From the NCBI GenBank assembly GCA_036510655.1, contig DATCDQ010000031.1, positions 43,334-107,333 on the forward strand: DNA of 64,000 nt, read 5' to 3'. Each line of letters begins with the position of its first letter. Position 1 is the first letter of the stretch. Origin of the DNA: Rathayibacter_A sp036510655 (GTDB taxonomy: Bacteria > Actinomycetota > Actinomycetes > Actinomycetales > Microbacteriaceae). Both the position numbers and the translations under genes were made by a program. Of the stretch, positions 1-7,982 are shown in pieces. Under the pieces are notes generated by a model. That model saw nothing but the letters and a program-made list of their open reading frames with translations, did no database searches and was not told where the DNA came from.

Positions 1-2
1 AT

Positions 3-686
3 CTTGACCTCGCTCTCGATGACCTCGAAGGCTCGATTCACACCGCATTCACCGGCCAAGACCGCCAGATCGATCTCGCCCTCATCGACATTAAGCATGA
101 GGACCAGACAACAAGTCGACACGCGTACGTTGTCATGGCCGGTCTCGGGCTCGACGCGAAAATGCTCGTGCATACAGACGACGAGCTCAAGAAGAAGGTT
201 GGCTGGCTTGCCTATGTCAGCGCACTCCTCGCGGCACTGCGCGACAAAGACCAACTTCAACTTCGATACAGCCTCGACGGCAAACGAACCCGGTCGGCCC
301 GCGTGCACACCATCATCATCGGCAACTGCGGATCTCTCCCGGCCGACATCGTTCTCCTTCCAGACGCGGCTATCGACGACGGCATGTTCCAACTTGTCTA
401 TCTGCGACCGGAAGGCTTCGTTGGCTGGCTGCAGATCACCGCCAAGATCATTTGGGAGAACGGAGTACTCCGGCGCACCGAGACCGGACGGAGACTTGCC
501 GGCCCCGCCAAGAATGTTCGTGCTCTCCACTACGCCAAAGGCCGTAAAATCACGATCCGCCTCACCCGGGCCCACAACATCGAGCTGGACGGCGACAGCT
601 TCGGCACGGCACAAGCACTCAAAACCTGGATCGAACCCGGCGCGCTCACGGTGCGTGTCCCCTCGGACGGGCGAGCCGCGGGATAA
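3..686 (+). CDS. Diacylglycerol kinase family protein, C-terminal part (5' end outside window)
   Basis: The reading frame is already open at the left edge, so the N-terminal catalytic half is missing from view. What remains looks like the C-terminal beta-sandwich half of the DgkA/YegS/BmrU lipid kinase family: a VVMAGLGLDAKM segment, an IIIGNCGSLPADIVLLPDAAIDDG stretch typical of the family (residues split here only by this description) and the closing LDGDSFG motif. Members phosphorylate diacylglycerol or related lipids at the inner membrane face. A PAP2 phosphatase starts 31 bases downstream on the same strand, which fits lipid phosphate turnover, although co-transcription is inferred only. 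The frame ends in TAA. Confidence 0.85.
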   Translation, partial: LDLALDDLEGSIHTAFTGQDRQIDLALIDIKHEDQTTSRHAYVVMAGLGLDAKMLVHTDDELKKKVGWLAYVSALLAALRDKDQLQLRYSLDGKRTRSARVHTIIIGNCGSLPADIVLLPDAAIDDGMFQLVYLRPEGFVGWLQITAKIIWENGVLRRTETGRRLAGPAKNVRALHYAKGRKITIRLTRAHNIELDGDSFGTAQALKTWIEPGALTVRVPSDGRAAG

Positions 687-717
687 CAATCGGTCACCGG
701 CGATCTAGCATTGTCGC

Positions 718-1419
718 ATGGACACTCGCGGGACCCCGGAGGTTGCAGCCAAGCCGTCTGCGAAACGCGTCACTCATTGGTGGCCGCTGGTGAGCGGCAT
801 CGTCGCGCTCGTGCTCACCTTTGCCTTGGGTGCACTTATCGTGCTCCTTGATCGCGGGCTACCACTCTCCATCGACACCTGGTGGATGGAGGTACTCAAC
901 GCGAATCGTGCTCCCGTCTGGAACGCCCTCTCGTTCGCGATGGACTTCCTCGGCGGGGGCGTGGTCGCAATATTCATTGTGCCGGTGCTGATCATCGTCG
1001 CCTTGCTGCTGGCGAAACGTCCGTGGGCCGCCGGGTACTTTCTCGTGGCCACTCTGGTGACGGGGGGCAGCGTGCAGCTGCTGAAGCATCTGTTCGGGAG
1101 GGCGCGGCCAGAACACATTCTGGTGACAGTCGATTTCGGGTCGTTCCCCTCCGGTCATGTGGCCAACGCGGCGGCCATGGCCTTAGTTCTTGCCCTTCTT
1201 TTTCCACGTTGGTGGGTGTGGGCGGCCGGCGCCTTGTACACGGTCGTGATGATGTTCAGTCGCACCTACCTCGGCGCTCACTGGCTGAGCGATACGATCG
1301 GCGCGTTGCTCCTTGGAATTGGTGTCGCGATCGTCGTCTGGGCGCCACTGGCCGCGAAACTCGACGGCGAACACAAACTCGCACCGCCGCACCCGGCGAC
1401 GACGCTACCTCAGAAATGA
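718..1419 (+). CDS. PAP2 family phosphatase, membrane-bound
   Basis: The 233-residue protein is largely hydrophobic, with about six membrane segments. All three PAP2 signature motifs are visible: KHLFGRARP (residues 123-131), PSGH (144-147) and SRTYLGAHWLSD with its catalytic His188 and Asp192. These proteins remove phosphate from lipid phosphates such as undecaprenyl pyrophosphate or phosphatidic acid at the outer membrane face. It follows a diacylglycerol-kinase-like gene on the same strand, so the pair may interconvert a lipid and its phosphate. The exact substrate cannot be read from sequence. Confidence 0.92.
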   Translation: MDTRGTPEVAAKPSAKRVTHWWPLVSGIVALVLTFALGALIVLLDRGLPLSIDTWWMEVLNANRAPVWNALSFAMDFLGGGVVAIFIVPVLIIVALLLAKRPWAAGYFLVATLVTGGSVQLLKHLFGRARPEHILVTVDFGSFPSGHVANAAAMALVLALLFPRWWVWAAGALYTVVMMFSRTYLGAHWLSDTIGALLLGIGVAIVVWAPLAAKLDGEHKLAPPHPATTLPQK

Positions 1420-1447
1420 GGGAGCGACGCCCACGCCACCCTCGCGT

Positions 1448-2260
1448 TCAGGACAGTCGAGCCAGGCGCGCCCGCGCGCAGCTATACACGCCGTATGCGA
1501 TGAGCCCGATGCCAACGACCGTCAGGATCACGGCGCCGAACGGCAGAGCGGCGAGTGACTTCAGCGCCCCATCGAGTCCAGTGGCTTTGCTGGGGTCAAA
1601 GGTAGCGGCCGCGATCACGAACAGTACTCCGACGACGCAGAGGGCGACCCCTTTCGCGATGTATCCGACTACCCCGAGCGCGGTGACGACCCCGCCAGCG
1701 GTTCCTGACGGAACGGTGATGTCGTCGGTGAACTTCTTGGCTGCACCCTTGAACCCAAAGTATCCGCCAATACCAAACACTCCGAGTCCGACAACGACCA
1801 ACACAATGACGCCACCGGGGGCGGCAAGAAGCTTGGCGCTAAAGTCCTTCGTCGAGCTGGCCGAACTCGTGGATCCACCGCTGGCAAAAGTGAACGTGAT
1901 GGCCGCGATGGTGAGGTAAGCAACAGCCTTGCTGAATACGCCGATGCGATGCGCCCACTTGCGTTTCGGATCCGGGCCGATAACCACGAAGATCTGAATG
2001 ATCTCCCACAGTCCGAGCGCGGCCAACCCAACCACCATGACCCACAAGAGGGCGATGCCGCCCGGAGCGGCCGCGAGGTTGGCGAGGGCACCGGATTGGT
2101 CGGCTTCTCCGCCGCCCGCACCGACCGCGACGCTGATCGCGATTGCTCCGATGACACCATGCAGCAAACCACTGACCACATAGCCTGCTCGCGCCAGAAA
2201 GCGGAGCGGTCGACTGCGCTCCGCGTTGCGTGCAGCCTTGGCCGCGACTCCACCCGCCAT
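1448..2260 (-). CDS. DUF1206 domain-containing membrane protein
   Basis: A membrane protein of about 270 residues built of three repeats, each with two hydrophobic helices, the layout of DUF1206 proteins (the repeat contains RAGYVVSGLLHGVIGAIAI and similar later blocks such as YIAKGVALCVVGVLFVIAA). Function is unknown in the family. I start at the ATG at 2260 (MAGGVAAKAARN), because residues upstream in the longer frame look non-conserved; ATG at 2296 is an alternative. It converges on the preceding PAP2 gene and is divergent from the next one. Confidence 0.82.
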   Translation of the reverse strand: MAGGVAAKAARNAERSRPLRFLARAGYVVSGLLHGVIGAIAISVAVGAGGGEADQSGALANLAAAPGGIALLWVMVVGLAALGLWEIIQIFVVIGPDPKRKWAHRIGVFSKAVAYLTIAAITFTFASGGSTSSASSTKDFSAKLLAAPGGVIVLVVVGLGVFGIGGYFGFKGAAKKFTDDITVPSGTAGGVVTALGVVGYIAKGVALCVVGVLFVIAAATFDPSKATGLDGALKSLAALPFGAVILTVVGIGLIAYGVYSCARARLARLS

Positions 2261-2501
2261 GTGCACATGGTAGCCCCGCGCGCACGGCTTTCGCATGGTC
2301 AGTTTTAGCGGCCGCAAACCAGACGCCTCTGGCGGGTTCATCGCACCGCAGAACCAGCACAACCTGGTTTCTGGTCAACAGTATGCACCAGCGTGCCGGC
2401 GGAGTAAGTTTCTCTCAACGTAAGACACGGCCGATGAAAGGTGTTACCGATGAACATTGACCAGTTCCCAACGTCAAATCCTGCGACTGCAGAGTAGCGA
2501 T

Positions 2502-3242
2502 ATGTCCCCCGCCCAACCGCCCGACGACCGAGTGGCCGGCGATGAGGTTCGGCATCGGCGAATGAAAGCCGGACTTTTCATCGCCGCAGGCTTGCTCGTT
2601 GCAGTGGGAGCAGCATGGTTTCTGCTGATGCTGGCATCCGTGACCGGGGACTTCGACCTGGCCCGGGCAGACCGGCCACTCCTGGCATGGTTGGTGCAAC
2701 ACCGGACGCCGGTTCTCACGGCCGTCACGTCGGTGACCGCGACCGTCTCGGGCCCTGTGGGCATGCCAATAATTGTTCTCGTCGCCACGGTCGTGTGGTC
2801 GTTGACATCTCGACGCCTCTGGCGCCCGGTGCTCCTCGCGAGCGCAATGATTCTTGGTGTGCTGCTCGTTTTCGTGATCACGCACCTCGTCGGCCGCCCT
2901 CGGCCGCCGGGAAACCTCATGTTGATGGGTTTCGACCCCACGTCCTCGTTCCCCTCTGGCCATGCGGTCGGAGTGGGCGACTTCCTGCTGGCCGGAGGCT
3001 ACCTGATCTGTTCACGGGTTTGGTCGATGTGGCGCATTGTGCTGTGTGCAGTCGTTGCCGTAGCGGGCATCCTCTGGGTCGATTTTTCCCGCCTGTATCT
3101 GGGTTACCACTGGTTAACCGATATTGCGGCAGCCTTGGGGCTCTCGGTGGCGGTGCTCGGCTTGGTCATTGGCGCCGACGCCTGGAGGCAAGCCAGAGGA
3201 GAACGATACGCACACACCCGAACGAAAGAATTTCACTGGTAA
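2502..3242 (+). CDS. PAP2 family phosphatase, second copy
   Basis: A 246-residue membrane protein with about six hydrophobic segments, carrying PAP2 motif 2 (PSGH, residues 151-154) and motif 3 (FSRLYLGYHWLTD, His203 and Asp207). Motif 1 is present as THLVGRPRP, but its usual lead Lys is Thr127 here, unlike the Lys123 of the other PAP2 protein in this window. The start at ATG 2502 is chosen because the upstream 15 residues of the longer frame (GTG/ATG 2457) look non-conserved. It probably dephosphorylates a lipid phosphate; the changed Lys could alter phosphate binding. Confidence 0.88.
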   Translation: MSPAQPPDDRVAGDEVRHRRMKAGLFIAAGLLVAVGAAWFLLMLASVTGDFDLARADRPLLAWLVQHRTPVLTAVTSVTATVSGPVGMPIIVLVATVVWSLTSRRLWRPVLLASAMILGVLLVFVITHLVGRPRPPGNLMLMGFDPTSSFPSGHAVGVGDFLLAGGYLICSRVWSMWRIVLCAVVAVAGILWVDFSRLYLGYHWLTDIAAALGLSVAVLGLVIGADAWRQARGERYAHTRTKEFHW

Positions 3243-3850
3243 CTGCCAGTCGGTGTCAGTTGAGCGCGGTGTTCCTCAATCAGGTGCCGTGCCATCGCTT
3301 TTGCCCGTTGGGCGGCACGACGTCCGTCATCGACAGCGGAGACAATGGAGCCCTTCATCAGGATGTGGAGGGACGATGCAAACTCGTCGCAGTCAACGAG
3401 GCCCGCTTTCTCGGCCAGATCGCGCAGTATCAACCGAATTTTCTCCCCGTACTCGCTACTAGCGCGACCCGCGGGGCTGTCGATACCCATCTCCAGCAAC
3501 GTATTGATGAATGAGCAGCCCTCGAAATCGTCGCGTTCAAACCAGATGTCAAACACGTCGAATATGGCGAGTAGTTGCTGCTCAGGCGCCGACGCGCGTT
3601 CCGTGGCGCCACCCACGACCATCCCCCACGTCCAGATCTCTTCGCGACGCTGCAGAAAAGCCAAAATGAGTTCCTCTTTGGATGCAAAGCGCTGGTGGAA
3701 CTCAGTCTCCGACACCGCGGCGTGCGCGATCAATTCTTCCATCCCGACATCGCGAATTCCTCACTGAGAAAACAGCTCGTATGCGCTGGTGAGGATGCGC
3801 CCGCGCGGGTTCATCCTGTCATCGAGGGTTGTGGATCGTTCGAAACTCAT
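3233..3850 (-). pseudogene. TetR/AcrR family regulator interrupted by one in-frame TGA
   Basis: Reading leftward from the ATG at 3850 (MSFERSTTLDDR), the frame enters a TetR helix-turn-helix start (RILTSAYELFSQ), meets TGA at 3761-3763, and continues in the same frame as GIRDVGMEELIAHAAVSETEF and the full ligand-binding domain down to 3233. The intact paralog at 33477-34082 has Arg at the stop position (ELFAKRGVRDVG), so one CGA-to-TGA change explains the break. The C-terminal domains of the two are alike (IFDVFDxWFxRDDxExCSF, LHILMKGSI). A restart at the ATG 3742 would lack half the DNA-binding domain. It may be a sequencing error or a real nonsense mutation. The 3' end overlaps the PAP2 gene by 10 bases. 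Confidence 0.85.
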
Positions 3851-4307
3851 GCGGAAGATTTTAGCGTGATTCTCCTTACTGGCCCCGACCCTGGCTCTGT
3901 CTGGATCACTTCTGTGTCCGCGGACTCCGAAGTCAGGTCTGGGTCGGAACATCTCTCCGGGTGATCGGGATTGAAGATAACCGCCGCGAACCCTGGGACT
4001 GCTCTGAATGTCGTGAATGATAGCTCGCGCGAGGGGTACCGTGAAATGAAACGTTGGCCGTTCCAGACCTCGACTGCCGAGCGTGGCAAGACAAGTCGAT
4101 TCAGGTCTGGGGGGATCATGCGAACGTCGATTGCGTTCATGCCCGCGCAGGTCCGCACGCACAGCTCACCGATTGCGACCTGGCTGATCGCTCACCAAGG
4201 GACGTTCTTCTTTCCGATCCTGCTGCTGGAAGGACTGTCGCTTCATGCATCGAGTGTGCGGCGCATCTGCTCCAAGGACCCTCTGCCGCGGCAATCGATC
4301 TGAGTCA
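3851..4307. other. Intergenic stretch without a convincing gene
   Basis: About 460 bases separate the broken TetR gene from the encapsulin remnant. Overlapping frames of 97-130 codons exist on both strands, but none resembles a known family or has a good ribosome binding site with coherent composition. It probably holds decayed sequence plus the promoter of the ferritin operon at its right end. Confidence 0.5.
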
Positions 4308-4352
4308 GCCGTCGAGCCTGCCGACTACACAGCGATCGTGGAATTGACCTGA
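4308..4352 (+). pseudogene. Fragment of a second encapsulin gene
   Basis: The sequence reads AVEPADYTAIVELT then TGA. It matches AVGPADYTAIVETT of the intact encapsulin at about 5331-5372; over 36 bases only four differ, mostly at third codon positions. The match stops abruptly on both sides. This indicates a diverged remnant of another encapsulin gene copy lying just upstream of the ferritin gene, not a functional gene. Confidence 0.65.
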
Positions 4353-4400
4353 CGCGTAAGCTCAAAACGTGAGCCTGTTTCTAACATAAGGAGTCCCCCA

Positions 4401-4811
4401 ATGGGTTTTGACCAGTATCACGAGCCGCCCGAAGAGTTGTCGGACCAGACTCGCACGTTCGCCCGAATGTGCGCGAACCTCACGGAAGAAGCCGAAGCGA
4501 TCGGCTGGTACGAGCAACGCATCTCGATCGAGAAGGATCCGGATTCTCGGGCCATCATGACGGACGCATTGGGCGAGGAATACAAGCATTTCAGCATGGA
4601 GCTTGAATTCCTTTTTCGCGCGAAACCAATTTGGCGAGAAACCGCCCGCGGAATCCTCTTCCAAAACGGTGACATCGTCGCACACGGCGAAACGTCGGAA
4701 GAGGCCGTTGGCGACGGCCAACCAGCACCCGTAACGTCGAGCGGATCACCCGCATCCGTTTCGAACGTATCCTCGCTGGGAATTGGAAGCCTCAAAGGAG
4801 CGAAGCTATGA
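4401..4811 (+). CDS. Encapsulated ferritin-like protein (EncFtn), encapsulin cargo
   Basis: A 136-residue protein matching the encapsulated ferritin family: it opens with YHEPPEELSDQTRTFAR and has two helices carrying the ferroxidase ligands, most likely Glu30, Glu60 and His63, with Trp36-Tyr37 beside them. EncFtn forms annular decamers that oxidise Fe(II) inside encapsulin shells. After a low-complexity linker rich in Ser, Pro and Gly, the C-terminus ends in SLGIGSLKG, the standard family 1 cargo-loading peptide that docks on the inner shell wall. A good AAGGAG site precedes the ATG. The stop overlaps the start of the shell gene by four bases (ATGA), so the two are translationally coupled. 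Confidence 0.96.
   Translation: MGFDQYHEPPEELSDQTRTFARMCANLTEEAEAIGWYEQRISIEKDPDSRAIMTDALGEEYKHFSMELEFLFRAKPIWRETARGILFQNGDIVAHGETSEEAVGDGQPAPVTSSGSPASVSNVSSLGIGSLKGAKL
4796..4802 (+). promoter_or_regulatory. Ribosome binding site of encapsulin inside the cargo-peptide codons
   Basis: The AAAGGAG here is an excellent Shine-Dalgarno sequence five bases before the encapsulin ATG at 4808. The same bases encode the Lys-Gly of the cargo-loading peptide of the ferritin gene, so the peptide's coding sequence and the shell gene's translation signal are the same DNA. Confidence 0.8.
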
Positions 4812-5620
4812 CCGTAGATCATCTTCTTCGCGCTCGTGCACCCATCTCTTCTCACAGCTGGGAGCTTCTCGATCAGGAAGCAAAAGAGCGGCTTGTTGCC
4901 ACGCTTGGCGCACGAAAGCTCATCGACTTTTCTGGACCAAACGGATGGCGGCATTCTGCCTCAAATCTCGGCCGCGTGAAGCCTGTCGCCGATTCTCCCG
5001 TCGACCAAGTGCACGCATTCCAACGTCTCGTACTGCCGCTGACCGAAGTGCGAGCGCCGTTCACGGTCTCTCGGGATGAGTTGCAGAACGGTGATCGCGG
5101 TGCACAAGACGTCGACCTGACCGACCTCGATAAGGCCGCCATGCGGATTGCCGAAACGGAAAACATCGCGGTCTTCCACGGTTGGAAGAAGGCGGGCATC
5201 GCGGGCATCACCGAGTGCTCGCCTCACGACGAAGTGCCGCGCGTCGGTGATTTCAACGACTATCCAAGCCGCGTCGCACGCGCAGTCGAGATCCTCTTGC
5301 GAAGCGGAATCAGCGGACCGTATGGGCTGGCTGTCGGGCCCGCCGACTACACCGCAATCGTGGAAACCACCGAGCATGGCGGGTACCCACTGTTCCAGCA
5401 TCTGCGCGATATCCTCGGCGGTCCAGTCGTCTGGGCTCCCGGCGTGCGCGGCGGCGTGGTCCTCAGCCTTCGTGGCGGCGACTTTCTCTTCGACTCTGGT
5501 CAGGATCTGTCGGTCGGGCATGACTGGAGTGACGGCGACACAATCCACTTCTACATCGAACAGTCGTTTAGCTTCCGAGTCGCGACGCCTGAAGCCGCAA
5601 TTGCGCTGGCTGCAACATAA
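4808..5620 (+). CDS. Family 1 encapsulin shell protein
   Basis: This 270-residue protein has the family 1 encapsulin (linocin-M18-like, HK97-fold) layout: an N-terminal RARAPISSHSWELLDQEAK helix that binds cargo peptide, the peripheral domain, an E-loop region with LPLTEVRAPFTVSRDEL, and the A-domain with GPADYTAIVETTEHGGYPL and WAPGVRGGVVLSLRGGDF. The length is normal. It self-assembles into a roughly 24-nm icosahedral protein compartment in the cytoplasm. With the upstream EncFtn cargo it forms an iron-storage and oxidative-stress nanocompartment. The ATG overlaps the ferritin stop. Confidence 0.97.
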   Translation: MTVDHLLRARAPISSHSWELLDQEAKERLVATLGARKLIDFSGPNGWRHSASNLGRVKPVADSPVDQVHAFQRLVLPLTEVRAPFTVSRDELQNGDRGAQDVDLTDLDKAAMRIAETENIAVFHGWKKAGIAGITECSPHDEVPRVGDFNDYPSRVARAVEILLRSGISGPYGLAVGPADYTAIVETTEHGGYPLFQHLRDILGGPVVWAPGVRGGVVLSLRGGDFLFDSGQDLSVGHDWSDGDTIHFYIEQSFSFRVATPEAAIALAAT

Positions 5621-5675
5621 AGCGGTACGAAGAGGGTCACGTCACGGACAGCTAAGAAGTTCGCTTGACGGGCTG

Positions 5676-6650
5676 TTACGGTCCGTGAAGAAGCAGGACA
5701 CGTAGCTCTGACTCCGCGGACTCCGGGCGGGCGGGATCGATGGTCTCTCCCGCAAGGTAGTGGTCGAGAAGGCGGGGGTCAACATAGCTTTTCCGTGCGA
5801 TCGCTGGGGTGTTCCCGAGAATACCGGCGGCAGCCTCCATGGCGCGTTTGATAGCGGAGGCTCGCATACGTTGGCTGTCTGCTCGTCCGCTTGAGGCGAG
5901 GCTGATTGCCGCGGCGACCGTGCCGTGCAGGGTTCGGAAGTCTTTGGCGGTGAAGTCTCCGCCTGTGCGTTCACGTACGAATGCGTTGATGTCCGCAGCC
6001 GTAATCGCATGCTGTTTTCCGCGCTGATTCCACGAGAGCAGGAGTTTCTCCGGCCCACGGCGCAAGCGCCCCCGCACGAAGCTGGCCAGATCGATGTCCG
6101 TGATCTCACTTTCCCACAGCTGGCCGCTTTTCGCCGGGAAGCACAGAATAACCGTGTCCTTAGTTACGCTCACATGCTCACACAGAAGGGTCGAGAGTCC
6201 GCGGCTACCGTTGGCCTCGGCGTACCGTTCGCTGCCGATGCGAAGCGAGCCGGTGTCCAGCATTCGAAATGCTGCAGCAAGTGCGCGAGCCCGCACATCT
6301 CCGTTCTGGCGCAGTGCTCGTGTCACCTGGCCGCGGGCGGTAGGCAGCAACTCGGCCAGAGCAAGAGCCCGGTCGAACTTGTCGCGATCATGATGCTCTC
6401 GCCAAGTCGGGTGATAGATGTACTGGCGTCGAGCGGCGGCATCCATTCCGGTTGCCTGAATGTGCCCGTTGGTAGACGGTGCTATCCACACCTCCGTCCA
6501 CGCCGGCGGAATGGCGAGAGCCTCAAACCGCGCCCGCAAATCCCCATCGTGAACCGTCGCGCCCGACGGGTCACGATAGACGAATCCGCGCCCGGAACGC
6601 ACCCGCTGGAAACCTCGGGCAGAAGGATCACTGCGCCGCAATCGCGTCAC
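5676..6650 (-). CDS. DNA topoisomerase IB
   Basis: A 324-residue bacterial type IB topoisomerase, which relaxes supercoiled DNA through a 3'-phosphotyrosine intermediate. The N-terminal domain has GFVYRDPSGATV and IPPAWTEVWIAP; the catalytic domain contains Arg137 (SLRIGSERYA), Arg239 and His242 (TAKDFRTLHGT) and the nucleophile Tyr289 (ARKSYVDPRLL). All expected catalytic residues are present. It starts with GTG at 6650, overlapping the stop of the upstream membrane protein by four bases (GTGA), so the two are probably co-transcribed. Confidence 0.95.
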   Translation of the reverse strand: MTRLRRSDPSARGFQRVRSGRGFVYRDPSGATVHDGDLRARFEALAIPPAWTEVWIAPSTNGHIQATGMDAAARRQYIYHPTWREHHDRDKFDRALALAELLPTARGQVTRALRQNGDVRARALAAAFRMLDTGSLRIGSERYAEANGSRGLSTLLCEHVSVTKDTVILCFPAKSGQLWESEITDIDLASFVRGRLRRGPEKLLLSWNQRGKQHAITAADINAFVRERTGGDFTAKDFRTLHGTVAAAISLASSGRADSQRMRASAIKRAMEAAAGILGNTPAIARKSYVDPRLLDHYLAGETIDPARPESAESELRVLLLHGP

Positions 6651-7057
6651 GCGTTCGGCGATCCCGTGTCATTGGCCCTGCGCGGGCGGTGATCTTCTGC
6701 GATCTGAGCGTCGCGGCTATTAATATCCGGATCAACCTCGTTCGCCTGTTGGAACTGTTCCTCAGACTTCGTACGGATGCCATCGGCATCCGCCTGGCGT
6801 TGCGTGGCCTCTCGCTGCAATCGTTCTGAGTCAACCTGTGCCTGTTGCGCATCGGCGTTTGCACGGGCCGCCTTGGCCTCACGTTCGCGTGCGGCCAGAT
6901 CGCCTTCTCGCGCCTCTGTGCGCAGTTGCTCGGCGCGCCCGCGCTCAGTCTCCATTTTCGCCTTTCGACGCTGACGCGACACGAAGACGAGGACCCAGAT
7001 GATGATAACCACGACGATAATGCCGACGAGAACCCAGAGGAGCACGTTTATGACCAC
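6647..7057 (-). CDS. Membrane-anchored coiled-coil protein, unknown function
   Basis: 136 residues. The N-terminus is a single strong membrane helix (residues 2-26, rich in Val and Ile), followed by a basic stop-transfer stretch (RQRRKAK) and a long charged Ala/Glu/Arg/Gln-rich segment with heptad character to about residue 108, then a polar tail. This is a one-pass protein with a cytoplasmic coiled coil. Similar small proteins occur in actinobacteria, but I know no function. It overlaps the topoisomerase start by four bases. Confidence 0.75.
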   Translation of the reverse strand: MVINVLLWVLVGIIVVVIIIWVLVFVSRQRRKAKMETERGRAEQLRTEAREGDLAAREREAKAARANADAQQAQVDSERLQREATQRQADADGIRTKSEEQFQQANEVDPDINSRDAQIAEDHRPRRANDTGSPNA

Positions 7058-7671
7058 GACCTTGCCGCCTTTCTGCGGGCCCAGGATAATTTCAGGTTGA
7101 TTCGTAGTTAACTCCTGATCCGACGCGTATTCAACGACTACGGCGCCACCGCGGGAGTACGACCCCGGTCAGCGAACAACGGCGCCGGCCGCACTGACTA
7201 GAGTTCGAGCTGGGGCGTCAGTGTCGCCAACGGGGTCACGGTCCTCATTCTGATCACCGCCCTCACCTCGGTATTCGTCGGGCTGCTTGGAGAGGCGGAC
7301 GCGTCACTATGAATCGGACGCCGACCCTGTGACATAGTGCCTCGTCGACGACCATCAGTGAACCCGCAGGCTGGATACGGGCGCCCACGATCACCGTCGT
7401 GAGGAGCTGATCCTCATGAGCCTGTCAAAGGGCCGAGAAACTTTCCACCTCCGCGGAATCGGCATAAGCTTGATCACAGTGGGTGGGTTTTCGCGACGTG
7501 TGCACGGGAGCGTTGGAGTTCGTCTACAGAATGCACCGATATGCATAACCGGATATTCCCCCAGAGGGGGCGAGACTTTGACCGGTCGCCTCGCCCCCGG
7601 TCGTGCGATTCAATAGTGAGGCTTCCAACGGCTTACCGTTTCCGGTTTTTCTTCGTGCGGGTTCTGAGTGC
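7058..7671. other. Intergenic region, no confident gene
   Basis: Just over 600 bases. A short forward stretch near 7206-7311 reads SWGVSVANGVTVLILITAL and ends EADASL-stop, which looks like a lone membrane-helix remnant behind a stop. A 66-codon frame at 7416-7616 has no family resemblance. A GC-rich inverted repeat (GGGGGCGAG at 7566-7574 with CTCGCCCCC at 7590-7598, loop 15) could form a hairpin between the DUF3618 gene and this region; no T-run follows it on either strand. Confidence 0.5.
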
Positions 7672-7965
7672 TCAACGGTGACGTAGGGCGCGGATTGTCG
7701 CGAACAGGACGCCGCCGATCGTGGCCGTCGCAGTGGCAAGGATCATGCTGAATGTCAGTGGGTGGTGAACTTGCAGCTCCCGCAGGGTGTGTATTGCACG
7801 CCTACGGCTACGACGAATCCGGCCGGGTAGATTCAATTTCCCTTTGATTGCATCGAGCGTCGCCACGAGCTCCGCGCGGGCGTGTTCGACATCGGTCATT
7901 GATTCCGATGTCATGCCAATCCACGGGCGCTCAACCTCGCTCTCCCACGTGACGTGCATACTCAC
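7672..7965 (-). CDS. DUF3618 domain-containing membrane protein
   Basis: 97 residues. A central VEHARAELVATLDAIKGKL block matches the DUF3618 pattern, which precedes a basic linker and a single C-terminal membrane helix (about residues 70-92). DUF3618 proteins often sit in actinobacterial stress loci with YtxH- or phage-holin-like proteins, but the function is unknown. The frame starts with GTG at 7965 or ATG at 7959; an AAGGGTGG stretch lies just upstream. Confidence 0.78.
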   Translation of the reverse strand: MSMHVTWESEVERPWIGMTSESMTDVEHARAELVATLDAIKGKLNLPGRIRRSRRRAIHTLRELQVHHPLTFSMILATATATIGGVLFATIRALRHR

Positions 7966-7982
7966 CCACCCTTCGTTGACGG

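Noticed and set aside
3880..3910. CAGACAGAGCCA on the minus strand before the broken TetR gene, similar to the shared operator
   Set aside because: Only nine of twelve bases match TTGACAGAGCGA and there is no CGYTC half or good -10, so it was not counted as a fourth site.
7566..7598. GC-rich hairpin as a terminator
   Set aside because: No T-run follows on either strand and the loop is long, so a terminator call is not supported.
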